This document shows positions 34,701 to 42,344 of a stretch of 64,000 nucleotides of DNA, one piece after another; the stretch's first letter is position 1; each line of letters starts with the position of its first letter. The position numbers and the translations under genes were made by a program. This DNA comes from Tachypleus tridentatus (lineage: Eukaryota > Arthropoda > Merostomata > Xiphosura > Limulidae): assembly GCF_004210375.1 (NCBI RefSeq), contig NC_134837.1:18733586-18797585 (forward strand). Direction: 5' to 3'. A model generated the notes under the pieces. It worked only from the letters and a program-made list of their open reading frames with translations, did not search any database and was not told where the DNA came from.

Positions 34701-36008
34701 AATATATTACTTTATTTTTAATAGGATAAAATATCAACCTAAAGAGCACTGAATATTAAATACTATGATGAATCGCTTGTGCGCAATTCCAAGTGTAGAG
34801 TGAACATACTTGAAAAAAGCACTTGGTGATCAAAAGCTCACCCAAGCTAAAGATAAACATTTTTTTCAAACAATGCAACATTATTCAAGCATGTCGACAA
34901 TAAGAAATTGTTCATTCGGTGTTTTACTGTTTATATTCTGTTTCTGTTGTCCAGTTTTCTCTTCTTTTTTTTTGAGACGTCTACGACAGTCTATTTTTCT
35001 AATGGTTGCTATGAAGTAATTCCTTGATTGTTTTATAAACTTTCAATTGCTATTTTAATACATGAATAAGCACATGATATGTTTGTTCTTTCCAACAAGG
35101 GGACCCAAAATATGTAATGAATTTTGTTTTGTTTTTTGTTTTTGTTTGGAATTTCGCACAAAGCTACTCGAGGACTATCTGTGCTAGCCGTCCCTAATTT
35201 AGCAGTGTAAGACTAGAGGGTAGGCAGCTAGTCATCACCACCCACCGCCAACTCTTGGGCTACTCTTGAATTTCAGTTATAATCTTCCATTATCACCTGC
35301 TAATCATTTATTCACTAGATTTTGATATTATCAGCAATCTTCAATTATTTCAAATTCAAATTTATTTCAGGCCCGGCATGACCAGGTGATAAAGGCAATC
35401 GAGTCGAAATCCGAAGGACGCGGGTTCGAATTCCCGTCGCACCAAACCCTCTAATCTTACACTGCTAAATTAGGGACGGCAAGCGCAGATAGTCCTCATG
35501 TAGCTTTGCACAAAATTCAGGAAAAACAAACAAATTGTTTTCGTTTTTATTTCTTTCATATTCCTTGCGTTTTATTTCAGTTGATGTTTATACAAAATTG
35601 TCAATAGTACTAGCGAAGAATATTGTTTAAACTGATCTAAATATATTAACTATGGCCACTTGAATGATGCAACCCAAGCATGGTACTTTTTAATAAACAA
35701 TAGGAATTTCATGGATAATCTTTCAAATTTATAGATTTGATTTATTTAATGGAGACAACACGAAAAAAAATTATTTGTCAATAAAAATGAGTTCCTAGAA
35801 AATCTTAGAGTTTGTAATAAGTTATATACTTCAGTTAAATCTGTATCCAAAATTTGGTATGAAATTATATCATCGAGTTACTAAAATATTTATACTTACG
35901 TTTAACACGTGAATGAGATTCTGCTGTCAGCCCTGACTTGAAATACAACACTATGTAGATAAATATCGAAAGAAGTAATCGCAATGTTGGAGAATAAATG
36001 AAAAACAT
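19516..36008 (-). CDS. Secreted pancreatic-lipase-like protein with a broken catalytic triad (9 exons; 3' end missing)
   Basis: Nine minus-strand exons join in a single open frame (109, 272, 147, 109, 114, 117, 261, 115 and 210 bp; 484 codons plus 2 bases), with GT-AG introns and matching phases throughout. The order follows pancreatic lipase: signal peptide, CYDDLGCF start, HGYVGS oxyanion region, VIDW, nucleophile elbow, [21 protein letters not shown], Cys-rich segment, then a PLAT/LH2-type C-terminal domain. The elbow reads GHNLGS instead of GHSLGA, so the nucleophile Ser is Asn192. The Asp is kept (D215), and the usual CNH reads CDQ, so the His is Gln299. Spacing matches active lipases. 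The family hydrolyses acylglycerols; this member probably cannot, and may bind lipid or act as a yolk- or carrier-type protein (inference). Exon 9 ends at a good donor (GA then gtgagt), so a final short exon is expected and was not identified; reading through gives an immediate TGA. Confidence 0.9.
19866..19992 (-). repeat. Degenerate short SINE (SINE-2/3 type) in lipase intron 8
   Basis: It has tatcgcaaagttacacaatag, then a worn head (tcatcgaacccagattttta), so the order is reversed. Confidence 0.5.
21001..21118 (-). repeat. SINE-3 copy in lipase intron 8
   Basis: An inverted match to 18234-18358 (tatagcaaagccacatagg; gaggaatcaaacccctgat; gtaaatccggagacatacc). Confidence 0.85.
21174..21846 (+). 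mobile_element. Solo LTR of the Gypsy-type family
   Basis: It is homologous over most of its length to the right LTR-like block at about 45.9-46.58 kb (shared attgttggt..tgcta, acgtttatagatt, ttagtattt, and an ending near gtaatacgtaacataataaa). It appears to run from TGTTGGG to TTAACA, and the flanking atac/gtac could be a worn target duplication. It lies in lipase intron 8 with no internal genes beside it. AATAAA-like ttaataaag near 21690 fits an LTR polyadenylation region. Confidence 0.65.
21855..21969 (-). CDS. Lipase-like gene, exon 8 (start of PLAT-type domain)
   Basis: The acceptor is gatgcttttcag and the donor CACG|gttagt. It encodes [13 protein letters not shown] and [12 protein letters not shown], beta-strand-like segments of a PLAT/LH2 domain. 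A solo LTR begins about 8 bp into the following intron. Confidence 0.9.
22126..22386 (-). CDS. Lipase-like gene, exon 7 (His position is Gln)
   Basis: The acceptor is aacttttag and the donor TGCC|gtgagt. It encodes [12 protein letters not shown], where active pancreatic lipases have CNHxRSxxYF, so the catalytic His is Gln299. A Cys-rich stretch follows ([22 protein letters not shown]), then [14 protein letters not shown] leading into the PLAT domain. Confidence 0.92.
22766..23035 (-). repeat. SINE-1 full-length copy, lipase intron 6
   Basis: It runs from gaatttcgcgcaaagctac to the head (cacctagccatgctggac). Confidence 0.93.
23255..23343 (-). repeat. SINE-1 head fragment, lipase intron 6
   Basis: Only the tRNA-like part remains (aagtgctttaaccacctgg, then ccatgccggacc). 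Confidence 0.6.
23522..23795 (+). repeat. SINE-1 full-length copy, lipase intron 6
   Basis: Head gggcctgacatggccaagcg, B box gggttcgcgtcgcgc, tail ccaaaacaaacaaac. It lies inverted to the copy at 22766-23035. Confidence 0.93.
24021..24137 (-). CDS. Lipase-like gene, exon 6
   Basis: The acceptor is cttctttcag and the donor CAAG|gttgtg. It encodes [19 protein letters not shown], the conserved GHxDFxPNGG block, and ends before the catalytic His region. Confidence 0.92.
24138..24998. other. Lipase intron 5, left part, nothing recognised
   Basis: AT-rich intronic DNA. Open frames here lack splice signals and family motifs. Confidence 0.5.
24999..25092 (-). repeat. SINE-3 fragment, lipase intron 5
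   Basis: A degraded match (aatctgctgagtccactgag; gaatcaaaccccagatttta; gctgtaccagcgggag) close to the exon 5 donor. Confidence 0.7.
25131..25244 (-). CDS. Lipase-like gene, exon 5 (triad Asp)
   Basis: The acceptor is ttccattacag and the donor CATGG|gtgagt. It encodes ALDPPGPYF with the conserved triad Asp215, followed by [17 protein letters not shown], a hallmark of the family. Confidence 0.93.
25402..25678 (+). repeat. SINE-1 full-length copy, lipase intron 4
   Basis: Head gggcctggcatggcctagcg, intact body and a short A-rich tail (aaaaaaacgaacaaac). Confidence 0.93.
25902..26010 (-). CDS. Lipase-like gene, exon 4 (nucleophile elbow, Ser replaced by Asn)
   Basis: The acceptor follows a long T run (ttttttcacag) and the donor is ACAG|gtacat. 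It encodes [20 protein letters not shown]; the GxSxG nucleophile position is Asn192 (codon AAT). One base change would convert AAT to the serine codon AGT. The surrounding residues are otherwise well conserved. Confidence 0.93.
26121..26290 (-). repeat. Degenerate SINE-2 copy, lipase intron 3
   Basis: It has ccacaaagctacacaatggg, then a worn head region (catcgaaacccaattacatt; ctgaggttcctcgg). Confidence 0.6.
26463..26609 (-). CDS. Lipase-like gene, exon 3
   Basis: In phase 0 at both ends (acceptor cattattag; donor CAG|gtgtgt). Residues 128-176 include [12 protein letters not shown] and [13 protein letters not shown], corresponding to the VDW...NxRxVGAExA segment of pancreatic lipases before the nucleophile elbow. 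Confidence 0.92.
26767..27038 (-). repeat. SINE-1 full-length copy, lipase intron 2
   Basis: It runs from aatttcgcacaaagctacta to the head (cttggccatgccgggcctcg). It is in inverted arrangement with the copy starting 137 bp downstream. Confidence 0.93.
27174..27443 (+). repeat. SINE-1 full-length copy, lipase intron 2
   Basis: Head aggcccggcatggccaaatg, B box gggttcgaattcccg, tail caaaaaccaaaacaaaac. Confidence 0.93.
27445..27960. repeat. Degenerate 29-bp tandem repeat, lipase intron 2
   Basis: From about 27725 to 27955 seven successive 29-bp units can be laid out without gaps. Each carries 'atctattgaaacatgaatta'-like sequence with substitutions. Looser copies extend left to about 27500 and possibly beyond the SINE at 27174 (tctaataaaaatcacgggaa near 27114). 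It is an old, diverged minisatellite. Confidence 0.75.
27961..28682. other. Lipase intron 2, nothing recognised
   Basis: AT-rich intronic DNA without a clear repeat or exon. Confidence 0.45.
28683..28797 (-). repeat. SINE-2 copy, lipase intron 2
   Basis: A short tRNA-derived family, reversed: ttagcacaaagctacacaat, accacgggtatcgaaacctg (reversed B box), then gcagacatgccgttgtgcca. Confidence 0.85.
28866..29144 (-). repeat. SINE-1 full-length copy, lipase intron 2
   Basis: It runs from ttgaatttcgcgaaaagctac to the head (acctggtcatgctgggcc). Confidence 0.92.
29355..29484 (-). repeat. SINE-2 full-length copy, lipase intron 2
   Basis: It runs from gttgttttgaattaagcaca through ccacgggtatcgaaacctgg to cataccgctgagccactggg. 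Confidence 0.9.
29597..29860 (-). repeat. SINE-1 copy, lipase intron 2
   Basis: Body and reversed head are present (gaggattcgaacccgcca). The last 15-20 bp of the head are worn. Confidence 0.9.
30050..30333. repeat. Short CA/C-rich minisatellite, lipase intron 2
   Basis: Five to six units of about 45-61 bp each combine tgtgtgagtggcattcc, a variable CCCACC/CACACA run and aagtaattgctat. The units differ mainly in the length of the CACA/CCCACC run, a slippage pattern. Short open frames here are artefacts. Confidence 0.88.
30401..30606 (+). repeat. SINE-1 copy, 3' truncated and diverged, lipase intron 2
   Basis: Head gggctctgatatggccaggt and B box gggttcaaatccct. The body ends after accttccctccagtctt. 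Confidence 0.88.
30607..31149. other. Lipase intron 2, nothing recognised
   Basis: No exon or repeat is supported in this stretch. Confidence 0.4.
31150..31428 (+). repeat. SINE-1 full-length copy abutting the exon 2 donor
   Basis: Head ggcccggcatggccaagcg. The tail (aaattcaagaaaacaaacac) ends only a few bases from the donor of lipase exon 2 (GT at 31434-31433). Confidence 0.93.
31435..31706 (-). CDS. Lipase-like gene, exon 2 (N-terminal lipase region)
   Basis: The acceptor is catttttcag and the donor GGAG|gtatgt. It encodes residues 37-127, including [15 protein letters not shown] and RPLDVLPQ, as at the start of mature pancreatic lipases, and [10 protein letters not shown], the oxyanion-hole strand. 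The tail of a SINE-1 ends only about 6-10 bp into the following intron. Confidence 0.92.
31994..32273 (+). repeat. SINE-1 full-length copy, lipase intron 1
   Basis: Head cggcccagcatggccaggtg, B box aggttcgaatccctg, tail ccaaaacaaaacaaacaaac. Confidence 0.93.
32377..34299. repeat. 29-bp tandem array, about 66 copies, lipase intron 1
   Basis: The unit combines gacaggaggatattg and tttgttttcattta, 29 bp in all. Variants recur along the array: gacaggatgat, gccaggaggat, gacagaaggat, gacaggagaat and a gatgtcatttatttt version. Because 29 is not a multiple of 3, all three frames of the repeat are read in turn by open stretches, which are not genes. It is polymorphic-looking and relatively young. Confidence 0.96.
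34300..35142. other. Lipase intron 1, nothing recognised
   Basis: AT-rich intronic DNA with no splice-bounded open segment or known repeat. Confidence 0.45.
35143..35267 (-). repeat. SINE-1 3' half, lipase intron 1
   Basis: It starts aatttcgcacaaagctactc and breaks off after caactcttgggctactctt. Confidence 0.9.
35370..35530 (+). repeat. SINE-1 with internal deletion, lipase intron 1
   Basis: The head (gcccggcatgaccaggtg; gggttcgaattcccg) jumps directly from cgcaccaaac to ctctaatcttacactgctaa, so about 115 bp of the body is missing while both ends remain. Confidence 0.9.
35900..36008 (-). CDS. Lipase-like gene, exon 1 (signal peptide)
   Basis: It starts at the ATG whose complement is at 36008 and ends at donor C|gtaagt. 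It encodes 36 residues with a hydrophobic core ([13 protein letters not shown]) typical of a secretory signal. An upstream in-frame GTG is not needed. A basic VKR follows across the splice, a possible processing site. Confidence 0.85.
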
Positions 36009-37002
36009 TGTAGCTTCTTGAAGAATCGTTACCAGACTGTGGTCCACGAAGGTGACAGTAAAGGTTGTATGTTTTATTTAAACGAGAAACATTGATTTGA
36101 TATTCGTTGTTGAAGCTACATCATATTGTTGATCCTAGAATTACTAAGTTCAAACTGGAAATAAAAGAAGGTTTCCTAACAAGGAAAACTTGGTTTAAGC
36201 TCTTGATGTTGGAGGAAAATATCTTGACATTGTACTTGTTAAAAAACAGTGATTTTCTTGTCAAGGTAATCAAGTTTTGTTTGAGCAAGTGTGTAAGAGA
36301 TAATCGCGTATATGCAAGTAGTGTGGTTTTAATCATAATAGGAGGTGCTTACCTTATAAGCGATTCAGACATGTATTAAAACTGGAGAAAACTTGTTTAC
36401 AGTAACCAGTGCTTATTTGTAGCGTTTTTGTTGCGTTAGAAACAACTTTTATCCGCACAAGTATCTTATTAAGTTTTCAATTGTTTATCAAATGATTTAA
36501 GACAATACGTTTAACAGCGTCTGTATTTCATTTTCAAAGCAGAAAAACTGTTAATGATTTTCAAGAAAAATCCAGTTGATAAACTTATGAGAGTTTATTT
36601 GGATATTTTTCGCAGAAGTCTCAGATGTGACTGATGACCGAAGATGTAAATTTTTTAAGTTCTTAAGTTTATACAAACACGTTATTTAGTTTTCACTACT
36701 AACAATTAACATGATAATTTGTAAAGATTACATATTGTTGTCACGTTGTCCTTTCATTAAACGGGTTCCTTTAAATTACATGGTGAAAATAATTCAACGT
36801 CCTGTAAACATAAGAAAAAATAGTTTTCTTTCGTCCTTTAACGTTTTTATACAGACTTGCACCCTTGATAACTTGTTGTAGGCCTAAATTCTTAGCTAAG
36901 CTATCTATATTAACGTAAGAATCAATCTGCTCATGCAAAGCACCTCAATATGTGTAATAGCTAACACAGAACCAAAAAGCGTAAACAGTCGATTCTCTCT
37001 AT
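36009..37002. promoter_or_regulatory. Upstream region of the lipase-like gene
   Basis: This stretch lies directly upstream of the start codon on the minus strand and must contain the 5' UTR and promoter, unless an upstream non-coding exon exists. I cannot point to a TATA box or initiator with confidence. No gene was recognised. Confidence 0.3.
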
Positions 37003-37128
37003 CGCGCCCCCTCAGTAACAAAGCACTATGTCTCCGGACTTACGACGCTAGAATTCGGGTTTTGATACCCGTGGTGAGCAGAGCACAGAGAGCCCATTGT
37101 GCAGCTTTGCGCTTAATTACAAACAAAC
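37003..37128 (+). repeat. SINE-2 full-length copy
   Basis: Forward orientation: cgccccctcagtaacaaagc head, gggttttgatacccgtggtg B-box region, tail cagctttgcgcttaattaca. Confidence 0.88.
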
Positions 37129-37700
37129 ACTCTATTGGCTAGAAAACAGCTCCCTACCTTCTTTATGTTCAGGTATTTTACTGAAAACTTCGTTAGACAG
37201 TTCATTGGTTCACTCGTATTTATAATCTAATTCTTGTTCCAGATATTTATCAAAGAGGTTCCGTTCCTTAATATTCTCCAATATTCTAGAAATAATTTAG
37301 TATTAATTTCATGCGCTCTCTGTCTAACATCTAAATGACAATGAAACTAATCCAGTCTATAAAAATATTAATAGAAGTGTGCATTCTGCAAACTAGTCGT
37401 AGCAGTAGTGAAGATCAGTGTAGGTATCTTTAACCTTTATAAAACGTATGTTAGGACAAGGACCACTGAGGATAAGATATGAATATCCTTAATTTCGAAA
37501 TGCTGAGAATAATGAGGGTATATAGAGAGAGTAGCGCACATCACTTATTGGATACTGTTGCATGAATATCTGAGTTTACTACGTGACGGATTTAATATCA
37601 TATACCTGTTTTAATGTAAATTTTTGTTTACGTTAAATTTACATTAAACTCCTAAACTTCAATGGATTCACATTGCACATTAATATTCTTAAAATTCATT
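37129..37700. other. Intergenic, nothing recognised
   Basis: The 5' part of the left LTR should lie here but has no clear match to the other LTR copies. It may be replaced or too diverged. Confidence 0.35.
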
Positions 37701-37714
37701 GTACAAATTCAACG

Positions 37715-38100
37715 GTGGAAATCTCGACATGTGACCGACGAAAACCTAGGTGACTTCCTGTTAAGTGAATTGTACCTACATCAACTCAAAATTAATTTGC
37801 TCTTCGTTAACTCTCGATAAGATATCAGCGAAATTCCAGACCTGATAGAACACTCGATATTGTTTGGAAGTTTATAAAAAAAAATTGTATTCAGATTAAA
37901 TAACTGTGTGTATTAATCCTGTTGGCAAGTGCCGTAAAACGAAAATATGTCGACATTTATTCAATTAATAAATGTAAAGTATCATTAAACTGGAACCCAG
38001 TTTCAGACTATTCAAAGTTATAATACGTTATGTAATAACCTGAAGGATAATGTAGGATAAATTTAATAGTGAACATAATAAATGAGAGAGAGTTGTTTGG
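37715..38100 (+). repeat. Left LTR-like block (3' part)
   Basis: Shares gtgaattgtacctac, tcaactcaaaattaattt, attccagacctgat, and ttataatacgttatgtaata with the block at 46200-46590. Its 5' part is diverged or lost. Confidence 0.65.
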
Positions 38101-38156
38101 GATATAAATAACAGATAAAATTCGATCTAAATTCAAATCATAATTCATTTTATGTA

Positions 38157-38995
38157 CAGGAGGTGGAGAAAAAAGTGGCCCCCTTGAAAATGGTGTTAAT
38201 CTGTGATGTACTTAATTAAATAACAGGAAAAATATACAAACTATAGTTTTTAGAACGCACTCAATGAAATCTCTTTAAATATGATCTGATATTCTAATTT
38301 TAACACTGACTTTTGCAACTATCTGAATTTTTCATGATTTTAGTTGCATTTTTTCATAAAAAGTGCACCTGCTGTAGTTTCTTAAATATTCTTAATACAA
38401 TTACCTAAAAGTAATCAAACAAGTTTATCTGCAATTATGTAGTCATTTAAAGATATCTAAGAAATAATGGACAGGTCATTCATCTAGTATCAATCATATT
38501 GAAAATTTATGAGTTGCGTGAAACTGATTAATGAAAGATTGCGAGCCAAACACGGAAGACAAACTTTCTGAAGCACTTTAAAAAAGGATAGCAGTCAACC
38601 ACTCAAGAATATTTGCACAAACTGAAAACATGCCACGTCGATGTGAAGCAGAACTGAAATCCAAGAGAACGCCGATTAATTATTAACTTGTGAAAATTAT
38701 TTCTGATATTTTGAATTTCATTTTTATGTTCGATTATTGCAGATAAATCTGTTTTATCATTTTATAAGCTAACTATAATAAGAATATCTAATAAACTACA
38801 GCACGTGCACAACACTATTTATGAGAATATGTAACTAAAATTATGAAAAGTTCAGGTATTTACGAAAGTCAGTGCTAAAATTAGGATTTGAGATCTGTTT
38901 AAATATGATCTACAGTTATATTTATTTTTCTGTTATATAATAAAAGACATCACAAATTAATACCATTTTCAAGGAGAGCACATTTTGTCCATCAG
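38157..38995. mobile_element. Tc1/mariner-like element with long inverted repeats, non-autonomous
   Basis: The first roughly 270 bp (caggaggtggagaaaaaagt; ccttgaaaatggtgttaat) reappear reverse-complemented at the end (attaataccattttcaagg). TA dinucleotides flank both ends (38155-38156 and 38996-38997), fitting a TA target duplication. The interior is only about 300 bp, with a trace of helix-turn-helix-like coding (near 38560-38650) and no full transposase. It lies inside the Gypsy element, before gag. Confidence 0.75.
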
Positions 38996-39012
38996 TACCA
39001 GCAAGATTTGAT

Positions 39013-39290
39013 TGCCCCGTATGGCCAAGTGATTAAAACACTCGACTCCTAATCCGAGGGTCGCGGATTCGAATCCGCGTCACACCAAACATTCTCGCTC
39101 TTTCAGCCGAGGGTGAGTTAAAATGTGACGGTCAATTCCACTGTTCGTTGGTAAAAGAGTAGCCCGAGAGTTGGCGATGGGTGGTGATGACTAGCTGTCT
39201 TCCCTCTAGTCTTACACTGCCAAATTAGGAAGGGCGAGCGCATATAGCCCTCTTGTAGCTTTGCGCAAAATTAAAAAAAAAAACACCAAA
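39013..39290 (+). repeat. SINE-1 full-length copy inside the Gypsy element
   Basis: Head tgccccgtatggccaagtg, B box gcggattcgaatccgcg, tail aaaaaaaaaacaccaaa. It lies just before gag. Confidence 0.92.
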
Positions 39291-39298
39291 ATTTGATC

Positions 39299-40400
39299 AT
39301 GTCTGCTTATAAAGATATTCTTAAATAACCCTCCCTCGAACAACTAGAAATATATAACATAAGTGAATTACTAGAATTGCCACCAAAATTAACGAATAGA
39401 GTTCAAGAAATTAATGTAAAAAAACTGAACTAAAAACACGTTTTATTGAAATTCTAGCTAATCATGAAATTTGACTGAAGAAGTAATATTTTAGTGTCCT
39501 CACTGGACAGTTGGAGTTTAATGATAAAGATAACTTAAGAGATTCAGCTAAAACTCAATTAAATTGAGTTTAAAGAGCTCGTATCGAAGCCGATAAAAAA
39601 ATGGACAAGCTCGTATCGAAACTGAAAGATGAAATAAACGTCTCTAGGCCGAACAACCCCTTATCGAAGCCTAAAAAGAAATTTGACTGAAAGAAATGGA
39701 AATTAGACTCTGTTTTGATTGACTAAAGCAAAATGACTGTTTGAACTCAATCGTCATGTTAAAGTGCCGATATTCAATGAAAATGGAGTCTTTCCAACAT
39801 TTGGAGAAGGTTGCTAAAAATCATTGAATGACCCACCCAAAATGGGTAATTATTATTCCAATATGTTTTAAGTATTAAATCACAGAAAGCTTATGTCTTT
39901 CTTTCTTCAGAAGATGATACGAATTATAATAGGGTTAAAGCAGCAATTCCAAAAGCATATGAGTCGGTAACAGAGGCTTATCCCCAAACGTTTCGAGCTT
40001 ATTGCAAACAAGATAATCAATCTTATATGGAATTTGCCCACGAAAAAAGAAGTCTACTTTTATCGATGGTGTAACTCTATAAGTATTGGAAAAGTTTCGA
40101 TAAACTAAGATAACTATGTATAACTGAGGAATTTAAACGTTGTACACGTGACGACCTCAAAACTCACTTGGATGAAAATTAAAAAAAATAAAAGCTACAG
40201 AAAGATGATTACACTCGAACATATAAAACTACTTTTCATAAAAATAAATCCCTGCCATCTCATTGAAAAGTTGTACCTGTTCAATCCACTAAAGTTGAAA
40301 ATTCTTCTAAAAAATACAACTTCTCTAGTTCGAAATCTTCTGACAGTCATGATGCAACTTTATTAAAAACATCAAAGCCTCACTGCAATTTTTGTTAAAA
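39299..40400 (+). pseudogene. Gypsy-type gag pseudogene
   Basis: It starts with ATGTCTGCTTATAAAG and runs in broken frames. The clearest part, at about 39890-40060, reads KAYVFLSSEDDTNYNRVKAA, then YPQTFRAYCKQDNQSYMEFA, the capsid-like segment of a Gypsy subgroup (the 'KAxExYxxL..EDxxxYxxVKxAIL...FR...' pattern). Stops and frameshifts are frequent. A SINE-1 interrupts the sequence at 40405. Confidence 0.7.
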
Positions 40401-40404
40401 TCTT

Positions 40405-40677
40405 GGTTTGTTTGTTTTGAATTTCGTGCAAAGCTACAAGAGAGCTATATGCGCTAGCCCTTCCTAATTTGGCAGTGTAAGACAAGAGGGAAGAAGCTGG
40501 TCATCACCACTCATCGCCAACTCTCAGGCTACTTTTTTACCAACGAATAGTGGAATTGACCGTAACATTATAACGCACCTTCGGTTGAAAGAGCGAGCAT
40601 GTTTGGTGTGACGGGGACTCGAATCCGCAACCCTCGTATTAGGAGTCGAGTGTTTTAACCACCTGGCCATACGGGGC
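40405..40677 (-). repeat. SINE-1 full-length copy inside the Gypsy element
   Basis: Reverse orientation, from gaatttcgtgcaaagctac to the head (cacctggccatacggggca). It splits gag from the protease region. Confidence 0.92.
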
Positions 40678-40689
40678 AATCATGTTATG

Positions 40690-41215
40690 TCCAACTCTTG
40701 GTATTTGGGAAGGAAAAAGAAAAGGAGCAAACATCCAGTACGTTCGTGTCCACTTATGAATGTAGTTTCACCACATCACTCGATATTGGTTCAGCCATTA
40801 ATATAAAGGATGATGTAACCAGGGAAGAAATTATATCCTTTTTTCTGTTGATTCTGTCGCTATCAATCTTATACCCATATGTATTATATGTGATAATGCG
40901 TCGACTCAGTCATTGTTATTATAAGGTAGATTGATCTGGATTCGAATTCCGCCACTGGTGAGCCTGTTATTGATCAGGATGTTGAGGGTGGCTTTGTTAA
41001 TGTTCCTCTTAATAACATTTATTTGGAGTCAGAGTTTGTTTTGTGGCTAGTTGTAGTTGGCATAAGATCTACTCTGTCGCTTAAAGGTGTATCAATACTG
41101 TTGGGAAACGCTTTGGGTGAAAAAAAGTTGTTGCCAAACCCAAAATGGTTAGTGAGCTGATCACCGTTTAATCTAAGGATGATGTTGTCGTTAAGGAGAA
41201 TTATAATGTGTTTTG
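40690..41215 (+). pseudogene. Gypsy-type gag end/protease region remnant
   Basis: Broken frames include a segment ending VSILLGNALG near 41085-41120, which follows the aspartic protease in this Gypsy subgroup ('GVxLLLGNDLAG'). The expected DTGA motif is not intact. Reverse transcriptase motifs are absent downstream. Confidence 0.55.
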
Positions 41216-41217
41216 TC

Positions 41218-41328
41218 CCCCAGTGGCACAACAGTATATCTGTGGATTCATAACGCTAGAAACAGGGTTTCGATACCCATGATGGGCAGAGTATAGATAA
41301 TCCTTGTGTAGCTTTGTCTTTAATTCTG
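41218..41328 (+). repeat. SINE-2 copy inside the Gypsy element
   Basis: Forward: ccccagtggcacaacagtat head, gggtttcgatacccatgatg B box, tgtagctttgtctttaattc 3' end. It sits where the reverse transcriptase coding sequence should begin. Confidence 0.85.
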
Positions 41329-41499
41329 ATCAATCAGCCTAATGTATTTCACTTGTGTGCTGTAACTCGAGCTCAGGCTAAAAATGTAAGTCAAAAATAA
41401 ATAATATACATCTATTCGGAGGAAAATAGCATAGATTTCTCTCAGACCTTTTGTTGATCCAACAAGAATATTTTGATGATATTCTTATTAGAAATTTCT

Positions 41500-42342
41500 A
41501 AGTGAGTGACACTGATGAATGAAAGAGATCTAGTTCACCTGGTGAAGTTCTGTTTACTGATCGTAAACTGATCACTAAGCAGAAAAAGGATCCACATACA
41601 TCTTCATTATTTAAATATGCACTCTCAATAGATGAAGTGGAAAAAGTTATGAATGGTTATTTTTTAATGATAAGATTACGAAGAAATGGCGACCATCAGG
41701 TGTACCAACTTCAAATCATTGTTCCCAAACCTATGAAGCTGAAATATTAAAATTTCCCATTATTTTCCCATGGGAGGTCATTTAGATGTCAACAAGACAT
41801 AAGACAAAATTATGAGACGTTTCTTTTGGCCAAATATTAGGTAAGATGTTTCTCAGTTTTGTTAATTTTTCATACTTGTCAGTTGGTTGGAAAACCTAAC
41901 CAGAAAATTTTTATCGCTTCTTTGAAGCCTATCCCAGTTTTTGAAAAACAACCCTTCAATCGTGTGATTGTGGATTGTGTTAGACCTCTACCAAAAACTT
42001 TATCAGTATTTGTTGACTATCATGTGCGCATCCACTCGATTTCCTGAAGCTATCCCTTTGAGAAAATTTTTAGAAAAAAAACAACAACTTTCAAAGGCTT
42101 TCATTAAATAATTTATTTTTGTTAGCTTGCCCAAAGAAATTCAGTCTGATCAGAGTTCACATTTTATGTTGAGATTGTTTCAACAAATTGTTCATCAGCT
42201 CAGTGCTAAACATATCAAGTCTAGTACATATCATCCAGAATCACAAGATGCTCTTCAAAGGTCCCATTTTACCTTCAAAAATACGATGAGGATTTACTGT
42301 CTCAATAATACAAAGGATTGAGATGAAGGAGTTTATTCATTA
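41500..42342 (+). pseudogene. Gypsy-type integrase pseudogene, 5' part
   Basis: Frames read FHTCQLVGKPNQK (zinc-binding HHCC end and linker) near 41865, then PFNRVIVDCVRPLPKT near 41950 (first catalytic Asp), and KEIQSDQSSHFM with SSTYHPESQDALQR near 42130-42260 (second catalytic Asp and the following YHPESQGALER motif). Frameshifts and stops are present. The Tigger insertion at 42345 cuts the gene. Confidence 0.8.
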
Positions 42343-42344
42343 TA

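Noticed and set aside
36107-36379. 90-codon open frame upstream of the lipase-like gene
   Set aside because: The opposite strand is equally open, no known motif is present, and it lies in the likely promoter region.
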